Positions 43,412 through 51,219 of a stretch of DNA of 64,000 bases are shown in pieces. The DNA is taken from contig JAFUBA010000203.1 in assembly GCA_017460395.1 (NCBI GenBank), positions 1 through 64,000 of the forward strand, in the 5' to 3' direction. The first letter of the stretch is position 1. The number at the start of each line of letters is the position of its first letter. Below the pieces are notes generated by a model, which made no database searches, had not been told where the DNA came from, and worked only from the letters and a program-made list of their open reading frames with translations. Made by a program: the position numbers and the translations under genes. The DNA is from Clostridia bacterium (GTDB lineage Bacteria; Bacillota; Clostridia; Christensenellales; Aristaeellaceae).

Positions 43412-44059
43412 TTATCCCACCAGCTGCAGCTCTCTGAGTTTTTCTGCCACCATCCTGGCGAAGGTTTCCGCACCCTGTCGCTGTGTGTGGGTATCGTCCC
43501 GGTTGCCCTTCGGATAGGCAGGGTACACACCCTCCTCCACCCACATGTACAGCTTCCGGCTCTCCTCATCCCCCAGGGCGGCAACATGCTGGTAGGAGAG
43601 GGCATAGATATCAATGAGGGGCACACCCTTCATCTTTGCCAGCGTCCGGATCGCATCCGGATAGTCATCGTGGGATGAAAGCAGTACACCATCCCGGAAG
43701 TACCGCCTGCAGATGGGCGTCACCAGCACCGGGACAGCCCCTCTCTGTCTGGCTGTATCCACAAAGATGGAGAGATTGTTCTGAAAGCTGCCCCAGGGAT
43801 CCGTGTGCCGCCAGACGAGATCGCTGGTGTCATTGTGCGTGAACTGAATCAGCACAAGGTCTCCCTCCTGCATCTCGCCCTCCACCTCCTGCAGTCTCCC
43901 CTCGCTGAGAAACGACTTGGTGGATCTGCCGCCCCTGGAGAGGTTCCGCACCTCTGCTTCGGGCAGCATCTCGCCCAGCACCTGGCCCCAGCCGGTGATC
44001 GGCTCCTGCTCCTCGGTGTAGGATGCGGCCGTGGAATCCCCGCAGACATAGATTCTCAT
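43412..44059 (-). CDS. Rhamnogalacturonan acetylesterase (SGNH hydrolase)
   Basis: A 215-residue SGNH/GDSL esterase of carbohydrate esterase family 12 type. Block I GDSTAASYT is at residues 7-15 with the nucleophile Ser. GWGQVLGEML is near 23, RGGRSTKSF near 43 (Gly), QFTHNDTSD near 72 (Asn), and RDDTHTQRQGA near 188 carries the Asp and His. It removes acetyl groups from rhamnogalacturonan or pectin oligosaccharides. It is the promoter-proximal gene of the four-gene operon. Its sequence resembles the C-terminal half of the next gene, so the operon holds two related deacetylases. No signal peptide. Confidence 0.93.
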   Translation of the reverse strand: MRIYVCGDSTAASYTEEQEPITGWGQVLGEMLPEAEVRNLSRGGRSTKSFLSEGRLQEVEGEMQEGDLVLIQFTHNDTSDLVWRHTDPWGSFQNNLSIFVDTARQRGAVPVLVTPICRRYFRDGVLLSSHDDYPDAIRTLAKMKGVPLIDIYALSYQHVAALGDEESRKLYMWVEEGVYPAYPKGNRDDTHTQRQGAETFARMVAEKLRELQLVG

Positions 44060-44115
44060 ATGATACCAGTCCCCTTTCTCCTGATCGTCCTCTGCCCTCC
44101 GGCTTATACTCCCCC

Positions 44116-44144
44116 ATTATTTTTGTGTTGTCACGGTCTGTCAA
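44116..44144 (-). promoter_or_regulatory. Promoter of the pectin operon
   Basis: On the minus strand TTGACA (44144-44139), a 17-base spacer and AATAAT (44121-44116), about 55 bases before the acetylesterase start. Confidence 0.75.
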
Positions 44145-44150
44145 GACAGA
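44137..44150. promoter_or_regulatory. Operator-like palindrome at the pectin promoter
   Basis: TCTGTC-AA-GACAGA is a perfect 14-base inverted repeat that covers the -35 box of the pectin operon, so a bound protein would block polymerase. No regulator gene is adjacent. Confidence 0.6.
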
Positions 44151-44255
44151 GGTTTCCCTTGTCCTGCATGTTTCCCCCCGTTGTATGCAAGTCGTGCCGA
44201 TTATGCTATCATGCAGGAGGTTTCACTTCATCTTTTCCCAAGAGGTGATCCTGCG

Positions 44256-45332
44256 TTGGTTCAAGTTCTTATGATCATCATGGCCTTTGGCGCACTTTTG
44301 GGCGGCCTGGACCGGATTCTGGGCAACCGTTTCGGCTTCGGCAAGGCCTTTGAGGAAGGATTCCAGATGCTTGGCCCGGTGGCCCTGTCCATGGCCGGCA
44401 TCATCTGTCTTGCCCCGGTGCTCTCCAGTGTTCTGGGCAGGGTGATCACTCCCCTGTATCACGCCCTGCACCAGGATCCGTCCATGTTTGCTTCGATCCT
44501 TGCCATTGACATGGGCGGGTATCAGATGGCGCTGGAGCTGGCGGACGATGCGCTGATCGGCCGCTTTGCCGGGATCATCGCAGCATCCATTCTGGGCTGC
44601 ACCATCTCCTTCACCATCCCCGCCGGCATGGGGCTTCTGGAGGGCGAGACCCGGCAATACTTCGGCCGTGGCATCCTCTACGGGCTTGTGTCCATGCCCT
44701 TTGCCCTGCTGATCGGTGCGCTCCTCTGCCGCCTGCCGCTGATTCCATCCCTGGTCTTATGCCTGCCGGTCATCATCCTCACGGGACTCATCATGGTCTG
44801 CCTCATCCGTTTCCCGGAGAAAACCCTCAAGGGCTTTGCCGTCTTTGCCCAGGGGCTGAAGATCCTCACGACGCTGGGTCTTGCCGTGGGTGCCTTCCAG
44901 TATCTGAGCGGCTGGGTCATTCTGCCGCACCTGGCACCCCTGGAGGACGCCATGGTGATCATCTCCTCCATCTGCATCACCCTCCTCGGTTCCCTTCCCC
45001 TGGCGGAAGTGCTCCGCAGGGTCCTGAAAAAGCCCATGGAAAAGATGGATGCCTTCTTTCGCATCGGGGAAGGCGGCGTCATGGGCATGCTCCTCAGCTA
45101 CATGAATGCCACACCGGGCCTGGTGGCTATGAAAACCATGCCGCCCAGGGCCGTGGTCATCTGTGCTGCCTTCACTGTCTGTGCCGCATCTGCCGCCACC
45201 GCCCATTTTGCCTTCACCATGAGCGTGCAGCCGGACCTGGCTCTGCCGCTGCTTGTCACCAAACTCCTGGGGGCAGTCATCGGGGCCGTGATTGCTCACT
45301 GCATGACCCGGGATCTGGCTCAGGACACATAA
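44256..45332 (+). CDS. eutH: EutH-type ethanolamine permease
   Basis: A 358-residue membrane protein with about ten hydrophobic segments, matching EutH: IMAFGALLGGLDRILGNRF at the start, FEEGFQMLGPVALSMAGIIC, SILAIDMGGYQMALELADD near 85-105 and AHFAFTMSVQPDLALPLLVTKL near the end. EutH moves ethanolamine into cells at low pH. I chose TTG at 44256 because AGAGGTGA lies about 9 bases before it. An ATG at 44271 has no site, and the frame also extends to 44181. No other eut gene is present in the window, which is unusual because EutH normally sits in a eut operon. Confidence 0.9.
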   Translation: MVQVLMIIMAFGALLGGLDRILGNRFGFGKAFEEGFQMLGPVALSMAGIICLAPVLSSVLGRVITPLYHALHQDPSMFASILAIDMGGYQMALELADDALIGRFAGIIAASILGCTISFTIPAGMGLLEGETRQYFGRGILYGLVSMPFALLIGALLCRLPLIPSLVLCLPVIILTGLIMVCLIRFPEKTLKGFAVFAQGLKILTTLGLAVGAFQYLSGWVILPHLAPLEDAMVIISSICITLLGSLPLAEVLRRVLKKPMEKMDAFFRIGEGGVMGMLLSYMNATPGLVAMKTMPPRAVVICAAFTVCAASAATAHFAFTMSVQPDLALPLLVTKLLGAVIGAVIAHCMTRDLAQDT

Positions 45333-45351
45333 AGATTTCCTCCCCGGGGGA

Positions 45352-45903
45352 GAGTCTAAATTCAAAGACCTGTCCAACCTTATCCCCGTAAACGACAGAA
45401 ATGACTTTCATTAGGTCGACAAGCAGAACCTGCACATTGACTTCAGCACGTCCACCTTTCCCTCCTGCATCGAGTATCGCCGGATGGGCGAAGAGCTCTG
45501 GTCGCATCCCGGGCTCATCGATGCAGATCTGCAAACGAATCTGCAATATGATGAGCGTGGCAGATCTATCCTTGAGACCCGGAGAACACGGTTCCTTCGC
45601 AGCGGTTTTCCCGTCTGTGAACACAGGCCCGATGGCGGCATTTTCGTTGACATGAATCATGATGGAAACTGTTATCTGGTCAGGGGACTTCGGTCGCCCC
45701 CGGATGAACCGATGTCAGAGAAGGATCTTCCCTGCATGGCCGGGAAATCCACCCTGCTCCCCTTCAGTGGACACATCGTGACAGACGGGCTTCTTGAGGT
45801 GTCCAAGTACGATCACCACGCGGGAAGCAGTGAAATGTTTGAGCTGATCAAGCATACCGTGGGCGTCATCCTGAAAAGCGGGAAGGTATATTCCACGCTG
45901 TAA
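45352..45903 (+). pseudogene. Decayed gene of unknown function with an internal stop
   Basis: One reading frame continues from about 45352 through KFKDLSNLIPVNDRNDFH, a TAG at 45412-45414, then VDKQNLHIDFSTSTFPSCIE and on to 45903. The sequence on both sides of the TAG looks like ordinary protein in the same frame, so this is probably one gene that lost its start and gained a nonsense codon (TGG to TAG is a one-base change). The downstream piece could begin at ATG 45484, but it has no ribosome binding site. The 139 residues after that ATG contain no motif I know. Confidence 0.55.
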
Positions 45904-45940
45904 AACCTCCCTTGTTTCTCCGTCCGATTTCCTTTATTTC

Positions 45941-45969
45941 TTTACTTCCAAAGGAAAGATTTTTATAAT
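45941..45969 (+). promoter_or_regulatory. Promoter of the pantothenate transporter gene
   Basis: TTTACT at 45941-45946, a 17-base spacer and a perfect TATAAT at 45964-45969. Transcription would start near 45976, at the base of the leader hairpin. Confidence 0.7.
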
Positions 45970-45971
45970 AC

Positions 45972-46088
45972 GCGTGCAGTTTGGCTGGCAGTCATCCGCC
46001 AGACCGTAGAAGACTGCACGCCCCTTTTTTGAGGAAATCTTTGGGGGAACAACTTTTTTATCGTAGGGTATCTCTCAGGAGAACCTGA
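45972..46088 (+). ncRNA. Structured 5' leader, candidate attenuator or riboswitch
   Basis: A 9-base perfect outer stem GCGTGCAGT (45972-45980) with ACTGCACGC (46013-46021) encloses an inner hairpin CTGGC/GCCAG flanked by GG and CC, with one bulged A. It is followed at once by CCC and TTTTTT, the form of an intrinsic terminator. A second small hairpin TCAGG-AGAA-CCTGA (46075-46088) sits just before the GGAGG of the gene. The element starts at the predicted transcription start and lies entirely within the leader. Its bulged-A stem next to pantothenate genes recalls the 'pan' RNA motif, but I cannot confirm membership. It could instead be an upstream terminator. Confidence 0.45.
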
Positions 46089-46100
46089 ACGGAGGAAATC

Positions 46101-46727
46101 ATGAAAAGCATACAGTCTGTCGCCCGGACCCCCGTGTCCATCCGCTCCACCCGCTCCCTGACCCTTCTTGCCATGTGCATTGCTGTTCTGGTCGTTCTGT
46201 CCCAGATCAACATTCCGCAGCCCGCGGGTCTTTCCATCACCTTCAACATGATTCCCGTGGCCATCGCTGCCATCGCCCTGGGGATGCCCGGCGGCGCCAT
46301 TGTGGGCGGTGCCTTCGGCCTGATCAGCTTCCTGCAGTGCTTCGGCATTCTCGGCTACAGTGCCATGGGCGCGGCGCTTGTCAATGTATCTCCCTTTCTC
46401 ATGCTTGTGCAGCGCTTTGGATCCAGGATCCTGGTGGGCATTCTCTCCGCGCTGGTGTATCGGCTTCTGTCGAAAACAGGCATGAACCATAAGCTGGTCT
46501 TTACCATCACGGGGTTTTCGGCGGCTTTTTTCAATACACTGCTTTTTATGACCACACTGGTGCTGCTCTTTGGCCACAGTGAGTATATGCAGGGTCTCAT
46601 GGCCGGGCGCTCGGTCCTGGCATTTATCATTGCATCGGTTGGGATCAACGCGGTGGTGGAGATGGTCGTCTCAGCCCTTGTCACCGGCGGCATCGCCACG
46701 GCACTGAGAAAGGCCAGTCTGCTCTGA
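46101..46727 (+). CDS. ECF transporter S component, probably pantothenate-specific (PanT-like)
   Basis: A 208-residue membrane protein with five to six hydrophobic segments. It has the pattern of ECF S components: TLLAMCIAVLVVLSQINIP in helix 1, SITFNMIPVAIAAIALGMPG in helix 2-3, and GGAIVGGAFGLISFLQC. S components bind a vitamin and dock with a shared energising module encoded elsewhere. Specificity is inferred from coaX, 63 bases downstream, which phosphorylates pantothenate. The start follows GGAGG, and a structured leader precedes it. If the specificity is right, this pair brings in and traps vitamin B5. Confidence 0.82.
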   Translation: MKSIQSVARTPVSIRSTRSLTLLAMCIAVLVVLSQINIPQPAGLSITFNMIPVAIAAIALGMPGGAIVGGAFGLISFLQCFGILGYSAMGAALVNVSPFLMLVQRFGSRILVGILSALVYRLLSKTGMNHKLVFTITGFSAAFFNTLLFMTTLVLLFGHSEYMQGLMAGRSVLAFIIASVGINAVVEMVVSALVTGGIATALRKASLL

Positions 46728-46790
46728 GGCGCTGAAGGTCCTCGTCTTATGATTACAGTCCCGAGTACATTGTCTTGAGGAGGAACCCTT

Positions 46791-47561
46791 ATGATCTTCA
46801 CCATGGACATCGGAAATACCAACATCAAGACCGCCCTGTTTCAGGGGGAGGAGATGATCCGCTACTGGCGGATCTCCACCAACAAGATGTACACGTCCGA
46901 TGAGTATGGCATCACCATCTCCCACCTGTTTGAGCATGAAGGGTTTTCTCCGAGGGATGTCCAGGGCATCATCATATCCAGCGTCGTGCCCACGGTGAAC
47001 TTTACCATTGAGCACATGTGCCAGAACTACTTTCATCTCACGCCCATGATGATCGGCCCCGGCATCCGCACCGGCATCAACATCAAGTATGAAAACCCGA
47101 GGGAGCTGGGCAGCGACCGTATTGCCAATGCGGTGGCCGCCTACGAGGAATACGGAGCCCCGGCCATCACCATCGACTTTGGCACCGCCACCACCTTCGG
47201 GGTCGTGGATGAGGGCGGCGTGTTCCTCGGAGGCCTGATCTGCCCCGGCATCAAGATTGCCAGCGAGGCACTGGCGGGCGGCACGGCAAAGCTTCCCCGC
47301 TTTGAACTGACAAAACCGGAACACGTCATCGGCAGAAATACCCTCTCCAACCTTCAGTCCGGCATGTTCTATGGTTATGTAGGGCTCGTGCAGCACATCA
47401 TCCACAAGATCCGCCAGGAGCTGGGTAAGCCTGCCACGGTGATTGCCACCGGCGGCATGGCTCAGATGATCGCAGATGAGTCCCGCGCCATCGACCATGT
47501 GGACGGCCTTCTGACCCTCAAAGGACTCCGCCTGATCTGGGAGCACAATCAGGACTCCTGA
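46791..47561 (+). CDS. coaX: Type III pantothenate kinase
   Basis: A 256-residue kinase of the ASKHA superfamily that makes 4'-phosphopantothenate, the first step of coenzyme A synthesis. The phosphate motif DIGNTNIKTALF is at residues 6-17, GSDRIANAVAAYEEYG near 105 contains the conserved Asp and Arg, DFGTATTFGVV near 127 is the second phosphate motif, and VIATGGMAQMI near 220 the adenosine motif. Length is normal for CoaX. The start follows GAGGAGG. It lies behind the S component gene and is probably co-transcribed with it. Confidence 0.96.
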   Translation: MIFTMDIGNTNIKTALFQGEEMIRYWRISTNKMYTSDEYGITISHLFEHEGFSPRDVQGIIISSVVPTVNFTIEHMCQNYFHLTPMMIGPGIRTGINIKYENPRELGSDRIANAVAAYEEYGAPAITIDFGTATTFGVVDEGGVFLGGLICPGIKIASEALAGGTAKLPRFELTKPEHVIGRNTLSNLQSGMFYGYVGLVQHIIHKIRQELGKPATVIATGGMAQMIADESRAIDHVDGLLTLKGLRLIWEHNQDS

Positions 47562-47634
47562 TCCAAAATCACAGGAACATTTTCCCAGATTCAGACTGCA
47601 ACCAACTGCAATCATAATAAAGGGGGGAGACCCG

Positions 47635-48156
47635 ATGAAGAATATCAGTGAACGCGAGGAGATGCTGTCGGTCCTCACATCCTACCATGCTGCCCTCGAC
47701 CTTCTGGACGCATACGACCATCAGACGATGGAAAAGCCGGACGGGCACGGGTGCCTGCATGTCCTGACATATGATGAGTGCCGCGAATTCATTGATCAGA
47801 TGCGCTTTGGCCGCGACTCACAGCTTTTCGGCAACGAAAAGGATGATTCATTCCGGGGCTCGCTTGCCGCCATTTACCAGACCTTCATGGGCGAGGACGT
47901 GTACCCCTCCCTCGAGGAAAAGGCTGCCAGTCTCCTCTACTTTGTCACCAAGAATCACAGCTTTTCCGATGGCAACAAGAGGATCGCAGCGGCGCTCTTT
48001 CTGTATTTTCTGGACCGGAACGGCGCCCTCTTCCAGGACGGAAAAAAGCGCATCCAGGATCAGACGCTGGTGGCACTGACCATCATGATCGCCGAATCCC
48101 GTCCCCAGGAAAAGGATATGATGATCCGCACCGTCATGAACTGCCTTTCTCTGTGA
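47635..48156 (+). CDS. Fic-domain protein (RhuM-associated Fic type)
   Basis: A 173-residue protein made almost wholly of a Fic domain. The active-site loop HSFSDGNKRIAA (HxFxDGNKR) is complete, with His108. FGNEKDDSFRGSLAAIYQTF and YPSLEEKAASLLYFVTKN before it match the Fic part of RhuM-family virulence proteins, which here lacks the RhuM N-terminal domain. Fic enzymes transfer AMP or another nucleotide to target proteins. I see no separate antitoxin gene and no obvious inhibitory S/TxxxEG motif. The start follows GGGGGAG. It may be co-transcribed with coaX, 73 bases upstream. Confidence 0.9.
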   Translation: MKNISEREEMLSVLTSYHAALDLLDAYDHQTMEKPDGHGCLHVLTYDECREFIDQMRFGRDSQLFGNEKDDSFRGSLAAIYQTFMGEDVYPSLEEKAASLLYFVTKNHSFSDGNKRIAAALFLYFLDRNGALFQDGKKRIQDQTLVALTIMIAESRPQEKDMMIRTVMNCLSL

Positions 48157-48173
48157 CAGTTCCATTTCCAAAA

Positions 48174-48202
48174 ACAGCAGGAAGGATGTTCCTTCCTGCT
48201 GT
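48174..48202. terminator. Bidirectional terminator
   Basis: ACAGCAGGAAGGA (48174-48186), TGT, TCCTTCCTGCTGT (48190-48202): a 13-base perfect stem with TTTT-containing tracts on each side, between the Fic gene and the zinc-ribbon gene. Confidence 0.9.
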
Positions 48203-48208
48203 CATGTT

Positions 48209-49324
48209 TTATGGCACGAGCAGATCCGCTCTGCCCTGGCGTGCAAAGAACAGAATCGCTGCAATCACGGCAATCACGCATGCAATGGTCACAATGACCC
48301 GCATGGGGCTTGTGGGTGCCTCGCCGCCGACCTTGCCGGTCTGGCCGTTCACCAGCACATGATAGGGCTTGTCCTTGAAGGTAAAGCTGGACAGGTACAT
48401 GGGCAGAAGGGACAGCTTGTAGCGCACCTGGCGGTGCTGTGAGTTCACGCTGTTCACTCTCGCTTCATCCGCCCGGGTCAGAATATCGCTGGTGGCAAGA
48501 CTCTCCATCTTCTCCTCAATGACCTTCTGTGCGCTCTCCCACCCTCCGTTCACATTCACGGCCGGCTTTTCCGCACTGAAGCCCGACAGGAATCCCGCCT
48601 GATAGCGGCACAGCTCCTCCAGCTTATATGGCTGGACCCGCCTGAGCAGATAGTCCGGCAGACGCTGGCTGCCCGGGATCAGGATTTCCTCAAAGTGGTT
48701 TGACACAAAGCCGGAGGTGGGCTCCCAGCGGGTCTTCTGCACCATGCGCTTTTCTTCCACCTGTTTCCCGTCCCGCTCCACGGTCACCGTCTCCTCCACC
48801 TCATAGTGGTAGCCGGCCTCGCCCGTGTAGCGGCTGGATGTATCCGAATTGTATGCCCAGTAGGGCAGGTAGACGCCGGTGATCTGTCCCAGCGCCGCCA
48901 TCTTCTTCGCCTTGCCCGGTGCAAACTTCTTTTTCCTGAGCCAGGTCCTGAACGCGGATACCGCATCATCCTTGGAAACAGAAAAGGGAATCACGCTTTC
49001 CGGGGCAATGCCTGCGCTTGACTGGTCATCGAGAATTCTGGGACTTCCGCAGAAGGCGCAGATCGTCGCCGATTCCCCGGGGCCGAGCACCGTCTCGGCG
49101 CCACAGCTCTCGCACCTGACCACCCGCTTCTCATCGCCCCAGTCCATCTCCTCCGCCTTTGGTGCCTGCAGGATGTCATAGACCTCCGGCTTTGAGCGGT
49201 CAAGGGGAATGGCCGTCTCGGTATTGCAGAAGGGGCAGGTCATGTTCATCCCCTTTGGATTCCATACCGGTCTTCCGCCGCAGCCCGGACAGGAAAAGGT
49301 ACTGGATTTCTGAAGTTCTGCCAT
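48209..49324 (-). CDS. Zinc-ribbon protein with a C-terminal membrane anchor
   Basis: A 371-residue protein. Two zinc ribbons open it: CPGCGG...CPFC (residues 11-33) and CESC...CAFCGSP (about 71-93). A beta-rich middle region carries VYLPYWAYNSDTSSRYTGEA near 160, which recurs in TFIIB-zinc-ribbon membrane proteins of Firmicutes. Near the end are a hydrophobic helix (RVIVTIACVIAVIAAILFF) and a short tail. Function of the family is unknown. The second of two adjacent ATG codons (49324) is best placed behind AAAGGAG; 49327 is also possible. Confidence 0.85.
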   Translation of the reverse strand: MAELQKSSTFSCPGCGGRPVWNPKGMNMTCPFCNTETAIPLDRSKPEVYDILQAPKAEEMDWGDEKRVVRCESCGAETVLGPGESATICAFCGSPRILDDQSSAGIAPESVIPFSVSKDDAVSAFRTWLRKKKFAPGKAKKMAALGQITGVYLPYWAYNSDTSSRYTGEAGYHYEVEETVTVERDGKQVEEKRMVQKTRWEPTSGFVSNHFEEILIPGSQRLPDYLLRRVQPYKLEELCRYQAGFLSGFSAEKPAVNVNGGWESAQKVIEEKMESLATSDILTRADEARVNSVNSQHRQVRYKLSLLPMYLSSFTFKDKPYHVLVNGQTGKVGGEAPTSPMRVIVTIACVIAVIAAILFFARQGRADLLVP

Positions 49325-49389
49325 CATGGTCTCCTTTCTGGCCGCAAGGCCCTGCCTGTCAGGTTTTCGTTGCAGTATTCTCTGACATA

Positions 49390-49418
49390 ATTCTATTCCG
49401 GTGGATTCCGTTTGACAA
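49390..49418 (-). promoter_or_regulatory. Promoter of the zinc-ribbon gene
   Basis: On the minus strand TTGTCA (49418-49413), a 17-base spacer and TAGAAT (49395-49390). A plus-strand TTGACA at 49412 overlaps it, but its -10 is poor. Confidence 0.65.
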
Positions 49419-49489
49419 TCCTTTTCTTCCCATTGTCTGTATTCCACGCGTTTTGAATTCTACGTGATTCTTTTGTGCGAGGTGAATCC

Positions 49490-51175
49490 ATGCGTTACCG
49501 CCGCCTTCCCGCCTGCATGCTCTGTGTGCTCGCGCTCCTCTTCCTGCTGTCCTCCGCCAGTGCAGGTGAGACCGCCTGGCTCACAGACAGCAGCATCTAT
49601 CATCCAGGGCAGGCCCTGGCCATCCCCTTTGAGAGTGATCTCTCTTCCGTCACCATCTATCTGACGGATACCGACGGGCGTGCCATCCAGACCATGCCGT
49701 ATGAGCTGGAGGACGGAAAGGGTACCCTGACCATCCCTGCAGACTTTTCTGCGGACGAGGGTGAGTATCTCCTCTTCCTCGCGGGCGGATCGGCTTCGTC
49801 TTCCCTGCCGCTGACCGTCTCCACACCTTTCCCGGAGATCCTCTTTCTGGATGCGGACTGGACGCTGACAGACACCTGGCGCGCCTATGTCAGTGTCAAT
49901 ACGCCCGGCACCCTCGTGTTTTTCTCGCCCCTCGGGCAGGAGCTTGCCCGCGCGGACATCACGGAGGACACGCAGCGCGTCCCATGGAACGGGGATTTAC
50001 CCGAGAGCGGCGACATGGAAATCACCGCCCGGCTCATCGACCACAGCGGGCTCATTTCGGATCCCTTCTCGTTTGACCTGACGGTCCCGGAAAAGGAACC
50101 GCCGCATGCGGCCAGGGACATCATCGTGCACACCCCGTCGGAGCTCTCCGGCGTGACCTGTGACCATGACGTGTGCTTCTGGAAACTGCAGATGGGACTG
50201 GTGGAGGAGAACGAGGAAAACATCTGGAAGGTACTGACCCAGCCCGTGACCGTGCTGGACGGGTCCGAGCGGCACCAGGTGAAGATACGCAGAGAGCCAG
50301 ATGCTGATTGCCGGGAGTACACCGGCAGCGTCACCTGCCTCTCCCAGGCGGTGCATGTGCTGCAAAAGGGCGACACGTGGACACTGATCCAGGCCTATTC
50401 CTCCTCCGTGGAGGGCAGCAGTGTCCCGGTATTCGCCGAATGCTTTACGGGCTACGTGGAGACCAGCCTCCTCAGGGAAAAGAATGTCTCCCAGCATGTG
50501 GGCGTCGTGGTGGACAAGCTGACACAGCGCCTGCACGTGTTTGTGGACGGCCATTACTACTCAAGCCTTCTGTGCTCCACCGGCTATGCCCGCCAGGACA
50601 CGCCCTTCAATGAGACGCCTGCCGGCGAATTTCTTGCCATCTCCCATACCGGCGGATTCTGGGCAGGAGACCTCTATTGTGACATGGCCATCCGCATCAA
50701 TGACGGGATCCTTCTCCATGAGGTGCCCTGCACCATCACGGAGGAAGCGGACGGCACCAAGACGAGACATTATGAGAGATGTGAGTATTATCTTGGCGAG
50801 AAGGCCAGCCACGGCTGCATCCGCATTCAGCGGTCCCTCAGCCCGCAGCGGGTGAACATGAAGTGGCTCTGGGACAATCTGCCCCGTTCCGGCGATCGGG
50901 CCAAGGTCATCATCTGGGACGACACCGGCAGGACCCTGGGCTACCCCAGCGACGACTTTGTGCTCTACTACAACCCGAACAACGGGCGCATGTACCACTC
51001 AGATCCGAACTGCGTCCAGGTCAACGAGAAGTTCTGGCCGCTTTCTTCCTTTTCCTACAGCCAGCTGGACGAGGCCCCCTTTGCCTCCCTCACGCCCTGC
51101 CCCGGCTGCACACCGCAGCTGAGAAAAACCGGAATCGATACCGTCAACCGTAAAAACGACGGGCACGCATACTGA
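49490..51175 (+). CDS. Secreted L,D-transpeptidase (YkuD family)
   Basis: A 561-residue exported protein. Residues 1-27 form a signal peptide (RRLPACMLCVLALLFLLSSA ending SASAG). About 150 residues of immunoglobulin-like beta domain follow, then an SH3-like segment and the YkuD catalytic domain from about 335 to 470. The active site is in ASHGCIRIQ, with His441 and Cys443. The C-terminal 80 residues add a small Cys-containing domain (MYHSDPNCVQV, LTPCPGCTP). The enzyme makes 3-3 peptidoglycan cross-links or attaches proteins to the wall. ATG at 49490 follows GCGAGGTGA. Confidence 0.93.
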   Translation: MRYRRLPACMLCVLALLFLLSSASAGETAWLTDSSIYHPGQALAIPFESDLSSVTIYLTDTDGRAIQTMPYELEDGKGTLTIPADFSADEGEYLLFLAGGSASSSLPLTVSTPFPEILFLDADWTLTDTWRAYVSVNTPGTLVFFSPLGQELARADITEDTQRVPWNGDLPESGDMEITARLIDHSGLISDPFSFDLTVPEKEPPHAARDIIVHTPSELSGVTCDHDVCFWKLQMGLVEENEENIWKVLTQPVTVLDGSERHQVKIRREPDADCREYTGSVTCLSQAVHVLQKGDTWTLIQAYSSSVEGSSVPVFAECFTGYVETSLLREKNVSQHVGVVVDKLTQRLHVFVDGHYYSSLLCSTGYARQDTPFNETPAGEFLAISHTGGFWAGDLYCDMAIRINDGILLHEVPCTITEEADGTKTRHYERCEYYLGEKASHGCIRIQRSLSPQRVNMKWLWDNLPRSGDRAKVIIWDDTGRTLGYPSDDFVLYYNPNNGRMYHSDPNCVQVNEKFWPLSSFSYSQLDEAPFASLTPCPGCTPQLRKTGIDTVNRKNDGHAY

Positions 51176-51180
51176 ATATG

Positions 51181-51219
51181 ACACAAAGACAGCAGCGCAG
51201 AGCGCTGCTGTCTTTGTGT
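51181..51219. terminator. 18-base perfect bidirectional terminator
   Basis: ACACAAAGACAGCAGCGC (51181-51198), AGA, GCGCTGCTGTCTTTGTGT (51202-51219). It lies exactly between the L,D-transpeptidase stop and the TAG of the minus-strand gene at 51220. It has no long T tract on either side. Confidence 0.8.

Noticed and set aside
45412-45414. TAG read as an amino acid (recoding)
   Set aside because: No recoding signal or pyrrolysine-type context is seen, and the gene also lacks a start, so decay is simpler.
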